Of a stretch of 64,000 bases of DNA, positions 55,226 through 63,567 are shown piece after piece (position 1 is the first letter of the stretch; each line of letters starts with the position of its first letter). Below the pieces are notes generated by a model. That model was not told the origin of the DNA. It saw nothing but the letters and a program-made list of their open reading frames with translations, and searched no databases. A program made the translations under genes and the position numbers. This DNA is from Anaerolineae bacterium. GTDB taxonomy: Bacteria; Chloroflexota; Anaerolineae; Aggregatilineales; Ch27. The DNA lies in the NCBI GenBank assembly GCA_013178165.1, contig JABLXG010000006.1, positions 124,001 through 188,000 of the forward strand. The letters are read 5' to 3'.

Positions 55226-56512
55226 ATGAAACAGCTGATTCTGCTCCTGGCGATGCTGACGCTGGTTGGTCTGCCACCAGCTTCGGCCCAGAAGGGTGGT
55301 CTGACCGTTGATGCCAGCCACAGCCTGGGCGTGATCAGCCCTTACGTCTACGGGTCAAACTTCGGGCCGTGGGGGATTGTGCCGCTAGACCTGCTGCCTG
55401 CTGCACAGGCCGCCGGAATCACGTTTCTGCGCTTTCCTGGTGGCAACTGGGGTGACCGGTACGACATCACTGAATGGCAGCTGGACTTCTTCATGAACCT
55501 CTGCGATCTCATGAACGCAGAGCCGAGCATTCATGTCCGGCTGCGGGGCGGCACACCGGAGAAAGCAGCCGAACTGGTGCGTTACGCCAACATCGAAAAA
55601 GGCTACGGTGTGCGCTACTGGGCGATCGGCAACGAACCCAATCTCTACGACGATTACGATACCGGGCAGTTCAACCGCGACTGGCGGGCCATCGCTGAGG
55701 CTATGCTGGCCGTCGATCCGGATATTCTACTGATGGGGCCAGAACTAAGTCAGTACCCGCCCATCTTCATCCAGACGCCCAAAGATCGCGCCGGCAGGGA
55801 TTGGATGACTGAATTCCTGCGGGCTAACGGCGATCTGGTAGACATCATCTCGATCCACCGCTACCCTTTCCCCCGCCAGATGAACCGCGCCACGACCATC
55901 GAGGAACTGCTGGCAAACCCGCCGGAATGGGACGTCATCATCCCTAACCTGCGGGCGCTGATCCGGGAGGTTCTCGGTCAGGACTTGCCCATTGCCGTGA
56001 CCGAGGTCAATTCGCACTGGAGTCCGGCCTTTGGCAACCCGGCTTCCCCGGATTCGTTCCATAATGCGCTGTGGCTGGCAGATGTGCTGGGCCGGCTGGC
56101 CCGCCAGCAGGTGAAGATTGTCGCCCAGTTTGCCCTGCAGAGTCCCAGCGCTTATGGTGGGTGGGGGCTGTTCGGCCAGATCGACGTCATACGTCCGTCC
56201 TACTACGTCTACCAGCTTTACCAGCGCTTCGGCAGCGAACTGGTTGAAGCCACTTCACCGGATGCCCGTCTGACCGTCTACGCAGCACTGCGGGAGGATG
56301 GAGCGCTCACGCTGATGATCATCAACCTGGGGGAAGAAGACCGGACGGAAACGCTGCACCTGAGCGGTTTCACGCCCGGCGGCCCTGCTGAGGCCTGGCG
56401 TCTGGACACCGAACACGCCGCTGAGCAGGTGGAAAGCGTCCCTGTTGTTGATGGCGGGCCGATCACCCTGCCAGGCTGGTCGGCGACCCTGTTGGTAATC
56501 CCGGCGCCATGA
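55226..56512 (+). CDS. Secreted clan GH-A glycoside hydrolase (GH39/GH51-like)
   Basis: 428 aa with a signal peptide (residues 1-about 24, LILLLAMLTLVGLPPASAQ). The TIM-barrel carries WAIGNEPN (acid/base Glu137) and IAVTEVNSHW (nucleophile Glu260), an arrangement seen in GH39, GH51 and relatives. GSNFGPWGIVPLDLLPAAQA and FLRFPGGNWGDRYD resemble arabinofuranosidase starts. A C-terminal beta domain closes the protein. AAGGGAC precedes ATG 55226. It is the fourth gene of cluster A and would release sugars for the transporter. Exact specificity is open. Confidence 0.82.
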   Translation: MKQLILLLAMLTLVGLPPASAQKGGLTVDASHSLGVISPYVYGSNFGPWGIVPLDLLPAAQAAGITFLRFPGGNWGDRYDITEWQLDFFMNLCDLMNAEPSIHVRLRGGTPEKAAELVRYANIEKGYGVRYWAIGNEPNLYDDYDTGQFNRDWRAIAEAMLAVDPDILLMGPELSQYPPIFIQTPKDRAGRDWMTEFLRANGDLVDIISIHRYPFPRQMNRATTIEELLANPPEWDVIIPNLRALIREVLGQDLPIAVTEVNSHWSPAFGNPASPDSFHNALWLADVLGRLARQQVKIVAQFALQSPSAYGGWGLFGQIDVIRPSYYVYQLYQRFGSELVEATSPDARLTVYAALREDGALTLMIINLGEEDRTETLHLSGFTPGGPAEAWRLDTEHAAEQVESVPVVDGGPITLPGWSATLLVIPAP

Positions 56513-56583
56513 TCGCACAGCAGATCGCGCTTCCAGATCGCCCTTGACCCCACCCGCTGCCAGGGCTATAATCACCATCAGTT

Positions 56584-56658
56584 CGGGGTGTGGCGCAGTT
56601 TGGCTAGCGTGCTTGCATGGGGTGCAAGAGGTCCCCGGTTCAAATCCGGGCACCCCGA
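56584..56658 (+). tRNA. tRNA-Pro (anticodon GGG)
   Basis: 75-nt cloverleaf. Acceptor stem CGGGGTG/CACCCCG with discriminator A; D-stem GCGC/GCGT; anticodon stem CTTGC/GCAAG with loop ATGGGGT, anticodon GGG (reads CCC); T-stem CCCGG/CCGGG with TTCAAAT loop. The CCA end is not encoded. It stands alone between a glycosidase gene and a methyltransferase-like gene. Confidence 0.95.
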
Positions 56659-56667
56659 CACCGTAAA

Positions 56668-56720
56668 TGGGACACCGGCAACAGGGAGAGCTTCCTGCAG
56701 CCGGTGTCTCATTGCGTTTT
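56668..56720 (+). terminator. tRNA-Pro terminator
   Basis: TGGGACACCGGC (56668-56679) pairs with GCCGGTGTCTCA (56700-56711), one G-T pair; the loop holds a nested CAGGGA/TTCCTG stem. TTGCGTTTT follows. Confidence 0.6.
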
Positions 56721-56762
56721 GAACGGCTATTTTCCCCGCTTTGCAAAGGGAGGATACCCTTC

Positions 56763-57716
56763 ATGCAGCCGCGTGAACGCTTCATTGCCGCGTTGGAGCG
56801 CCGCCCACTGACCGGATGTGTCCCGCACTTTGAGTTGGTTTTCTTCCTGACCATGGAAGCCTTCGGCGGCGTACACCCCAGCCACCGCAACTATGCCCAG
56901 TGGTTCCAGATGCAGGAATCCGAGCGCGAGCTGCACCGCCGCGACATGGCCCGCCTGTACATCGCTACCGCCGAACGTTATGAACACAGCGCGATCTTCC
57001 TCCATCCCAACCCCGACACTACCGAGGAGACCATGCGTATGGTGGACCTGATCCGCGAGCGTACCGGCGATCGCTACTTCCTCCTGCGCCACGGAGACGC
57101 CACTTTCAGTATTCCGGACGGCGATCACATCGCTACTTTCTGCTACCGGTTAGCTGATGAGCCGCAGGCTGTCAAGGCTGAAGCGCAGGCGCGGGTTGAC
57201 CAAGCGCTGGAACAGGCCATCCGGCTGCGTCAGCACGGCGGGCTTGATGGCTTTGCCCTGTGCGCCGACTACTGCTTCAACACCGGCCCATTCCTCAGTC
57301 CGGCGCTCTTCGCTGAGTTCATTGCCCCCTACCTCAAGCAACTGATCCAGGGTTACCGCGAACTGGGCTTCTACACCATCAAGCACACCGACGGCAACAT
57401 CATGCCGATCATCGACCAGCTCGTCGATGCCGGGCCGCATGCTCTGCATTCGCTTGATCCGCAGGGTGGTGTGGATATCGCCGAGGTCAAGCGGCGCTAC
57501 GGGGATCGCGTCTGCCTGATCGGCAACGTCAACTGCGGTTTGATGGACACTGGCACCGACGACGAGGTGATCGAATCGGCCCGCTACGCCCTGCGCCACG
57601 GCATGCCGGGCGGTGGCTACATTTTCTCCACCAGTAACTGCATCTACACCGGCATGCCGTTGCGGCGTTACGAGCTGATCTTGGATATCTGGCGGCAGGA
57701 AGGCAACTATGCCTAA
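56763..57716 (+). CDS. Uroporphyrinogen decarboxylase/MtaA-like methyltransferase
   Basis: 317 aa. Belongs to the UroD superfamily, but lacks the RQAGR arginines of true UroD near the N-terminus (it has MQPRERFIAALERRPLTGCV). HTDGNIMPIIDQLVDAGPHA, ALHSLDPQGGVDI and a late FSTSNCIYTGMP resemble MtaA/CmuA-type corrinoid methyltransferases, whose His and Cys bind zinc. The methyl donor or acceptor is unknown. GGGAGG sits before ATG 56763. It ends 9 bp before the convergent PHP gene. Confidence 0.82.
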   Translation: MQPRERFIAALERRPLTGCVPHFELVFFLTMEAFGGVHPSHRNYAQWFQMQESERELHRRDMARLYIATAERYEHSAIFLHPNPDTTEETMRMVDLIRERTGDRYFLLRHGDATFSIPDGDHIATFCYRLADEPQAVKAEAQARVDQALEQAIRLRQHGGLDGFALCADYCFNTGPFLSPALFAEFIAPYLKQLIQGYRELGFYTIKHTDGNIMPIIDQLVDAGPHALHSLDPQGGVDIAEVKRRYGDRVCLIGNVNCGLMDTGTDDEVIESARYALRHGMPGGGYIFSTSNCIYTGMPLRRYELILDIWRQEGNYA

Positions 57717-57725
57717 ACAGGCCAT

Positions 57726-59123
57726 CTACTCCAGGTAAATCGGGTTGGTCAGGGCGTGCACGGTCAGCGGCTGTTTCTCCGGCTCCACAAGCTGGGCGCG
57801 CACATATGGCGTTCCAGCCACCGGCACTTCCAGCGCAAAAGCCTGATCGTCGGCTGTGACAGCCTGACGCACCACGCAGCCATCCGCGGTGCACAGCTCC
57901 AGCATCAGCCCATTGCCGCCCACCACCCGTACCTGTACTGCCAGCAGCGCGCTGTCAGGACGCCCCATCGTGTCGCCCATCAGCGTCCTGCCAGCTCGCA
58001 GGTAAAGCTGCGGGCCAGCCGGGCTACCACTGAGGAAAGCGTGCCCGGCTCGCAACCCCTCCAGCAACGCCCTGGCAGTTGGGACCTCAGGGGTATAGAT
58101 CCAGGTCGTCGGCGTGCCAATTCGGGCCACAGCGTTGCTCTGCAGGTTGTGCGCGTCGCTGCCGCCCACCGCCACCATCCGCCGCCCGGCCCGCAACTGA
58201 GCATCCCATAGTTCCAGAGCTGTATGGTTGAAGATTTCCCATGGCCCGTTCCAGACCTCGATACAGTGCTGGTTGAGCACCTCAGTGAATTCCCACGGCG
58301 GGCCGTAGGGGCGCGGATGGTTGCAGCTGGTCAGGAAACCCAGATCGTTGGCGCGCTGGATGGAAGCACGCATCAGTTCTGGAGTCAGTGTGCGGAAATC
58401 AATCCACTCGTCCACCCCCCAGACGTTCCAGTGGCCTTTGTACGTCGTCACCTCGCAACCAGGGATGATGGTGATGTCTTGCGGGCCAAGCTTCGCCAGC
58501 GCCACCAGGTGACTGATCGCGTTGTGATCAGTGATGGCCAGGAAATCCAGGCCCAGACCCTGCGCCTGCGCGATCAGCGCTTCCGGCGGGGAATCGCCAT
58601 CGCTATGGAGGGTGTGACAGTGCAACTCGCCCCGGTACCAGCCATCGAGACGCTGCCGCAGGCGCGTCCCGGCTGTGTCCAGCGTCAACAGTGGGGGAGA
58701 TACCGGCTGAGCTTCGTCTGCCATACCAAAGTAAAAGCGCAGCGTCACCCGGTAATGGCAACCCTGCGGCGCGCTCTTGTAGAAGCCCAGCAAGATGTGC
58801 CAGATGCCCGGCCACAGCGGGCCGGGTAGATAGCCGGGCGTGGCTTCCGCTGGCGTAATGAACAGTTCGCTACGTGCGCTGCCTGTCCATCCACGAAACC
58901 CCTGCCCCGGATAGGCGACGCCTCTGGAATCGAATAGACCGATATCGACCGTGTTGCCGCCAACAAGATGCGGATCCGAATCGATCGCATGGTCGTAGCT
59001 ATAGGCTACCTCCAGCCGGCAGACACCTTCTGGCATCTCAAAGGGCACATGATGGTAACCGCCCGCCTGCTCAGGCGCGAAATACCCCTCCAGCACCTTT
59101 TCCACAACAACGTTGGCGCTCAT
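57726..59123 (-). CDS. CehA/McbA-type PHP-domain metallohydrolase
   Basis: 465 aa. The N-terminal about 160 residues form a beta-rich domain. The PHP domain follows with metal ligands in GELHCHTLHSDG, AITDHNA, PGCEVTTYKG, CNHPRPYG and GGSDAHN. CehA/McbA relatives hydrolyse carbamate, phosphodiester or similar bonds. It overlaps the ATPase gene by 4 bp (ATGA) and is the last gene of cluster B, so it probably acts on the imported compound. No signal peptide is visible. Confidence 0.85.
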   Translation of the reverse strand: MSANVVVEKVLEGYFAPEQAGGYHHVPFEMPEGVCRLEVAYSYDHAIDSDPHLVGGNTVDIGLFDSRGVAYPGQGFRGWTGSARSELFITPAEATPGYLPGPLWPGIWHILLGFYKSAPQGCHYRVTLRFYFGMADEAQPVSPPLLTLDTAGTRLRQRLDGWYRGELHCHTLHSDGDSPPEALIAQAQGLGLDFLAITDHNAISHLVALAKLGPQDITIIPGCEVTTYKGHWNVWGVDEWIDFRTLTPELMRASIQRANDLGFLTSCNHPRPYGPPWEFTEVLNQHCIEVWNGPWEIFNHTALELWDAQLRAGRRMVAVGGSDAHNLQSNAVARIGTPTTWIYTPEVPTARALLEGLRAGHAFLSGSPAGPQLYLRAGRTLMGDTMGRPDSALLAVQVRVVGGNGLMLELCTADGCVVRQAVTADDQAFALEVPVAGTPYVRAQLVEPEKQPLTVHALTNPIYLE

Positions 59124-60208
59124 ACGATTCGCTCGCCATCCGGCCCGTAGAGGAACGTACGCGCCAGGTCAAGCGTCAGCCAAACCTGCTCTGGCAGCGG
59201 CGGCAATTCCTCGGTGAAAATACGCACGGAAACCAGCTGATCGCCCACCTCGACGTTGACCAGCGTCTCACCGCCCAGCGGCTGAGTGACATAGATCTTC
59301 CCCGGAATAGCCGCCGGCCCCGGCTCTGCACCGAGCGTGATATTTTCCGGGCGCACGCCCAGCGTCAGGCTATCGCCATCCTTCAGCGCCACGCGGATAC
59401 GTTCCCGCAGCAGCCCCAGGTCCAGCGGGGCCTGATTGGAGTCCACCACCAGCACACCCTGCGCTATATCCAGGTGGCAGGGCAGCAGATTCATCGGTGG
59501 GTTACCGATGAACGCCGCCACAAACGTGTTCTGCGGATTGCGGTAGACGTCCAGCGGGGTACCGATCTGCATGATCTTGCCACGGTTCATCACCACGATC
59601 CGATCGGCCAGGGCCATGGCTTCCGCCTGATCATGGGTCACATAGGCCGCGGTGACGCCTTCTGTATGCTGCAAATGCTTGAGGAAGGCGCGCGCCTCCA
59701 GCCGCAACTTGGCATCCAGGTTGCTCAGCGGCTCATCGAACAGGAACGCCTGCGCCTCATGCACAACCGCCCGCGCCACCGAGGCGCGTTGCTGCTGCCC
59801 GCCGGAGATCTGGCTGGGCCGACGGTCAAGCAAATCACCGATCTGCAATCGCCTGGCCACCTCCTGAACGCGCTGGCGCAGTTCCTCCCGGGGCACACCG
59901 CGCACCTTCAGCGGATAGCCGATGTTGTCCATCAGATTCATGTGAGGATAGAGCGCATAGTCCTGAAAGACCATCGCCACGTCACGTTCCCGTGGCGGCA
60001 GGCGGGTAACTTCCCGATCGCCGATGAAAATGCGCCCGCTGTCGGGGATTTCCAGCCCGGCGATCAGGCGCAGGGTGGTTGTCTTACCACAGCCGGACGG
60101 TCCCAGCAGCGCGACCAGCTCGCCCTCTGCGATGGTCAGGCTGACACGGTCAACCGCTGTCACCGCGCCAAAGGTCTTGGTTACGTTCTCAAGCGTGATC
60201 TGAGCCAT
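59120..60208 (-). CDS. Sugar ABC transporter ATPase (UgpC/MsmX/MalK type)
   Basis: 362 aa. Walker A GPSGCGKTTT, signature ISGGQQQRASVARA, Walker B FLFDEPLSNLDAKLR, and a C-terminal TOBE region (about 240-362) with LTLGVRPENITLG. Start 60208 gives MAQITLENVTKTFGAV; the longer frame to 60277 overlaps the upstream permease. ATPases of this type often serve several importers, and cluster A has none of its own. Confidence 0.94.
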   Translation of the reverse strand: MAQITLENVTKTFGAVTAVDRVSLTIAEGELVALLGPSGCGKTTTLRLIAGLEIPDSGRIFIGDREVTRLPPRERDVAMVFQDYALYPHMNLMDNIGYPLKVRGVPREELRQRVQEVARRLQIGDLLDRRPSQISGGQQQRASVARAVVHEAQAFLFDEPLSNLDAKLRLEARAFLKHLQHTEGVTAAYVTHDQAEAMALADRIVVMNRGKIMQIGTPLDVYRNPQNTFVAAFIGNPPMNLLPCHLDIAQGVLVVDSNQAPLDLGLLRERIRVALKDGDSLTLGVRPENITLGAEPGPAAIPGKIYVTQPLGGETLVNVEVGDQLVSVRIFTEELPPLPEQVWLTLDLARTFLYGPDGERIV

Positions 60209-60227
60209 TGCGTGCCTGTCCTGTCGA

Positions 60228-61058
60228 TTATCGTTTGATGCCGCCAAAGAAGCGGAAGCCAAAGCGCCAGTTGACAATCAGATACAACACCAGAACCGGG
60301 ATGGTGTACAGAAACGCATAAGCGGCCACCAGTGTATGCACCGGCGTCCCGGCCTCGCTGTAAAACGAATAGAGCGCCACCGAAGCGGGCATGTTCTGCG
60401 GGCTGCGCAGCAATACCACCGGGATCAAGAAAGCGCCCCAGGCGTTCACAAACGCCCAGATCGCGACCACCGCCACACCGGGCCGCACCAGCGGGAAAGC
60501 GATATCGCGGAAGATGTGCAATGGCGACGCACCAAAGACCAGTGCTGCCTCCTCATACGAGCGCGGGATCGTGTCCACGAAGTCGCGCATGATGAAGATC
60601 GCCGAGGGCAGCAGGCCACCGGTCATCACCAGGATCACCCCGATGTGCGTATCGACCAGCCCCAGATGGTAAGCCAGCAGGAACAGCGGCACCATCGCCG
60701 CGGTCCCCCCTACCACCGACGAAAACAGGATCAGAACGTAGACCAGGATGTCACGTCCCGGAATGCGTGTACGCGAGAGGCCATAAGAGGCCAAAGTCGC
60801 CACTGTGGCTACCATCACCATTGCCCCGCCCGCGATGATCAGGTTGTTGACCAGCAGGGCACGCACAGCAAACGAGTTCTGGAAGACAGCCCGGAAGTTG
60901 TCGAGCGTCAACTCAGCCGGGATATGCACCGTCAGGTTGACCCGCGCGTCAAACGGCGCGGTCGCCAGCCACAACAGCGGTAGAGCAAAGAACGAGGCTG
61001 CTACAAGGGTGAACAGTACCAGGCCCAGTCGGGCTAGAGGAGATTCGTAACGGTTCAT
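60228..61058 (-). CDS. Sugar ABC transporter permease (MalG/UgpE type), cluster B
   Basis: 276 aa, six membrane helices. SYGLSRTRIPGRDILVYVLI, EAA loop IPRSYEEAALVFGASPLHIF and ALYSFYSEAGTP are seen. The Gly normally in the EAA motif (DGA) is FGA here, a mild variation. It overlaps its partner permease by 4 bp (ATGA). The gene lies between the partner permease and the ATPase. Confidence 0.92.
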   Translation of the reverse strand: MNRYESPLARLGLVLFTLVAASFFALPLLWLATAPFDARVNLTVHIPAELTLDNFRAVFQNSFAVRALLVNNLIIAGGAMVMVATVATLASYGLSRTRIPGRDILVYVLILFSSVVGGTAAMVPLFLLAYHLGLVDTHIGVILVMTGGLLPSAIFIMRDFVDTIPRSYEEAALVFGASPLHIFRDIAFPLVRPGVAVVAIWAFVNAWGAFLIPVVLLRSPQNMPASVALYSFYSEAGTPVHTLVAAYAFLYTIPVLVLYLIVNWRFGFRFFGGIKR

Positions 61059-61963
61059 GCGCTTGCCTTTTGCCGGCGCAGCATGGCCAGATAGCCCATC
61101 GCCAGAGTCAGGTTGATCAGCATCACAACCACGGCTATCGCGCCACCTTTGCCAAACTCAAAGAACTTGAACGCGGTACGGTAGATATAAATGGACACGA
61201 CTTCCGTCTTGAACGTCGGTCCGCCGCCAGTCAGCAGGTAGGGCGTGAAGACGTTGAAGGTCCACAACGTGATCAGGATCAGGTCCGTCAAAATATGGCC
61301 ACGCAATAGTGGGAAGAGAATATCGCGGAACTTCTGCCACGCTGACGCGCCCACGACATCAGCGGTTTCGACATACGATGGTGGAATGGTCTCCAGCGCC
61401 GATGAGAATAGCAGAATTGAAAACGCTGAGCCACGCCATGTATTGAACAAGATGATCGAAACCAGCGGATAGCGGAACAGCCAGTCGGGACGGCCCAGGC
61501 CGAGCACCCCCAGAATCGCGTTCAGCGTGCCCTGCTCATAATCCAGAAAGGCGCTCCAGGCAAACGCCACCACCACATCCGGGATGATCCACGCCAGCAC
61601 CGCCAGTGTGAAGACCAGCTCTCGTAGCAACCCCTTACGCCGGTAGAAGGCCCAGGCGATCGTCAGCCCCACCACCGCCTGCCCCAGCAGCGCTGAACCC
61701 AGCACAAACTGGATGGTGATCCACAGCGCGCTCCCGAACTCCCCCGCCCGCGCCCAGCGGTCGAAGTCGAACAACCGCGCATAGTTTTCCAGGCCCACAA
61801 AGGACGGGCTGAGCGCTGAAGCGCCCGTCAGAGTCTGGTTGGTAAAGCTCAGGTAGAAGATCCACACAAAGGGGAAAAGCAAAAAGATGACTACAAAGAA
61901 CAGGGCTGGCGTCAGAAAAGCCAGGCCAACCCTGCTGGAAAAGACGCCTCGCTGTTGCTCCAC
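61055..61963 (-). CDS. Sugar ABC transporter permease (MalF/UgpA type), cluster B
   Basis: 302 aa from GTG 61963 (AAGGGG 6 nt upstream). First helix VGLAFLTPALFFVVIFLLFP; EAA loop IPPSYVETADVVGASAWQKF. The late LTGGGPTFKTEVVSIYIY is typical of this branch. Longer in-frame starts would run through the hairpin at 61987-62018, so the GTG is preferred. Confidence 0.92.
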   Translation of the reverse strand: MEQQRGVFSSRVGLAFLTPALFFVVIFLLFPFVWIFYLSFTNQTLTGASALSPSFVGLENYARLFDFDRWARAGEFGSALWITIQFVLGSALLGQAVVGLTIAWAFYRRKGLLRELVFTLAVLAWIIPDVVVAFAWSAFLDYEQGTLNAILGVLGLGRPDWLFRYPLVSIILFNTWRGSAFSILLFSSALETIPPSYVETADVVGASAWQKFRDILFPLLRGHILTDLILITLWTFNVFTPYLLTGGGPTFKTEVVSIYIYRTAFKFFEFGKGGAIAVVVMLINLTLAMGYLAMLRRQKASA

Positions 61964-61986
61964 AACGCACCCCTTGACAATCAAAG

Positions 61987-62018
61987 GGGGCCGGGCCTGT
62001 ACAGGCCAGCCCGGCCCC
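61987..62018 (-). terminator. Intra-operon hairpin between binding protein and permease, cluster B
   Basis: GGGGCCGGGC (61987-61996) pairs with GCCCGGCCCC (62009-62018), with CCTGTACAGG nested in the loop. On the minus strand CCCCTTTGATTG follows. It likely sets the ratio of binding protein to permease. Confidence 0.55.
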
Positions 62019-62038
62019 ACCGCCGAGTTGGATTCCTG

Positions 62039-63412
62039 TTACTGGAGCGGGATGCTCTTGACGTTCTCCTCGCCCACCAGTTCCGTGACGGCTTCCGCAT
62101 AGGCCGCCATCGCTTCTTCCGGTGTCATCTCGCCGGAGACGACACGCTCGGTCATCAGCTGCGCCTGGTACGAAATCTGCGGGTAGGCAGGCAGCATCGG
62201 ACGAACGGTGGTCAGCGGCAGCAGCGCCTCGGCCATAGCCGACATGACCGGGTCACCGCCAACCGGTACGTCATCGCGGAAGTTGATGCGCGGCTGGATC
62301 AGCTCCCAGGCGCGCTGGGCGTCCAGGCTGGACATGTGGGCCAGCAATTCCCAGGCCTCCACCGGATGCTCGGTATTGGGATTCAGCACCCAGCCCGTAC
62401 CGCCGGAGATCGTGACAAAGTCCTGCCCACGATACCCCTTGCCCGGTTCCATGGCGGGCATCTTCGCCCAGCCAACCACCTGATTGCGGGTTGGGACATC
62501 CAGGAAGTTCAGGATGGCCGAACGCCAGAACCAGTCGCCTTCCACCAACATGCCGACACGACCCTCAGCAAACGCCTGGAACGAACGGTCACGACCGTCA
62601 GCCACCAGCTGCATCCGGGCGTCACCCAGGCCCTCATCCAGGTAGACGGTCTTGTAGAAGTTCAGCGCGTTCAGAATAGCCGGGCTGCTGACGATCCACT
62701 TGCCGTCCTCGAAGTCATACATATGCTCGCCAGCGCCCAGCAGGACCATGAACCAGCCCTGCATGGTGGTGGCTTCGCCCATCGCCGTGCCCGCGTTCAC
62801 CTGCAGCGGGATTTCAACGCCGGCTTCCTTCAGGGCGCGCGCGGTGTCCAGCAGTTCCGCCCAGCTGGTCGGCTGCCAGGGCATCTCGATACCGGCTTGC
62901 TCAAAGACGTCTGTACGATAGAAGATCTGGCGCACATCGGTGCCGCTGGCGATGCCATACAGCTTGCCCTGGTAACCCAGAATGCTCTGGATGCCCGGCG
63001 TGATATGCGCCCAGCCTTCCCAGCTGGTGACCGCCTCGCCGGCGATCTCATCAAGTGGCTTCAGTAGCCCGGCTTCCACAAATTCCGGCACCCAGAAGCC
63101 GTCAAAAGCAAAAACGTCATGGCCGGCGCCGACGCCCAGGTCAAGCGCATATTGCTCTTTGAGTTGTTCGTCGCCGCCGCCAAACTCCACCAGCTCAACG
63201 ACCACATTCTTGCCTTCGGCGGCCATCTTTTCCTGGAAGGTGGGGAACACGTAGGTATTCAGCCACACCACCAAGTTGTTGTTCACGCCACCCGCCACAC
63301 ACCGGCAGGTCATGGTCAGGCGTATCTCTTCGCCCTGCGCCAGTACAGGCGCTGCTGCCATCAGAATCAGGGCGAGAACAAGCAGCAGACTACTAAACTT
63401 CCTTGTGAGCAT
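62039..63412 (-). CDS. Sugar-type ABC transporter binding protein, cluster B
   Basis: 457 aa. A signal peptide (residues 1-about 26, SLLLVLALILMAAAPVLAQ) precedes a family 1 solute-binding protein. LGVGAGHDVFAFDGFWVPEF and YQGKLYGIASGTDVRQIFYR are standard hinge and ligand-site regions. An early TCRC pair may form a disulfide. Start 63412 is preceded by GAGGAG; the longer frame to 63538 adds 42 residues without signal character. The ligand is unknown. Confidence 0.93.
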   Translation of the reverse strand: MLTRKFSSLLLVLALILMAAAPVLAQGEEIRLTMTCRCVAGGVNNNLVVWLNTYVFPTFQEKMAAEGKNVVVELVEFGGGDEQLKEQYALDLGVGAGHDVFAFDGFWVPEFVEAGLLKPLDEIAGEAVTSWEGWAHITPGIQSILGYQGKLYGIASGTDVRQIFYRTDVFEQAGIEMPWQPTSWAELLDTARALKEAGVEIPLQVNAGTAMGEATTMQGWFMVLLGAGEHMYDFEDGKWIVSSPAILNALNFYKTVYLDEGLGDARMQLVADGRDRSFQAFAEGRVGMLVEGDWFWRSAILNFLDVPTRNQVVGWAKMPAMEPGKGYRGQDFVTISGGTGWVLNPNTEHPVEAWELLAHMSSLDAQRAWELIQPRINFRDDVPVGGDPVMSAMAEALLPLTTVRPMLPAYPQISYQAQLMTERVVSGEMTPEEAMAAYAEAVTELVGEENVKSIPLQ

Positions 63413-63567
63413 CTTGCTTCTCCTCGTTCTAAAACTCAAGACACAGCATTTCGGCGTTGCGAGTGCCACTGAAAAGCGTGGCTCCTGGCGCTGGCCGGGC
63501 GCAAGCACAAATGGTTTCCTGGCCCGGCAGCTCATCAATCCATATTGCGGCTCAATCTACTCCTCCG

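Noticed and set aside
56584..56658. tRNA as an attachment site for an integrated element
   Set aside because: No integrase and no repeat of the tRNA 3' end is seen within the window.
58874..60238. 454-aa plus-strand open frame opposite the sugar ATPase
   Set aside because: Antisense shadow; the minus strand encodes a canonical UgpC/MsmX ATPase.
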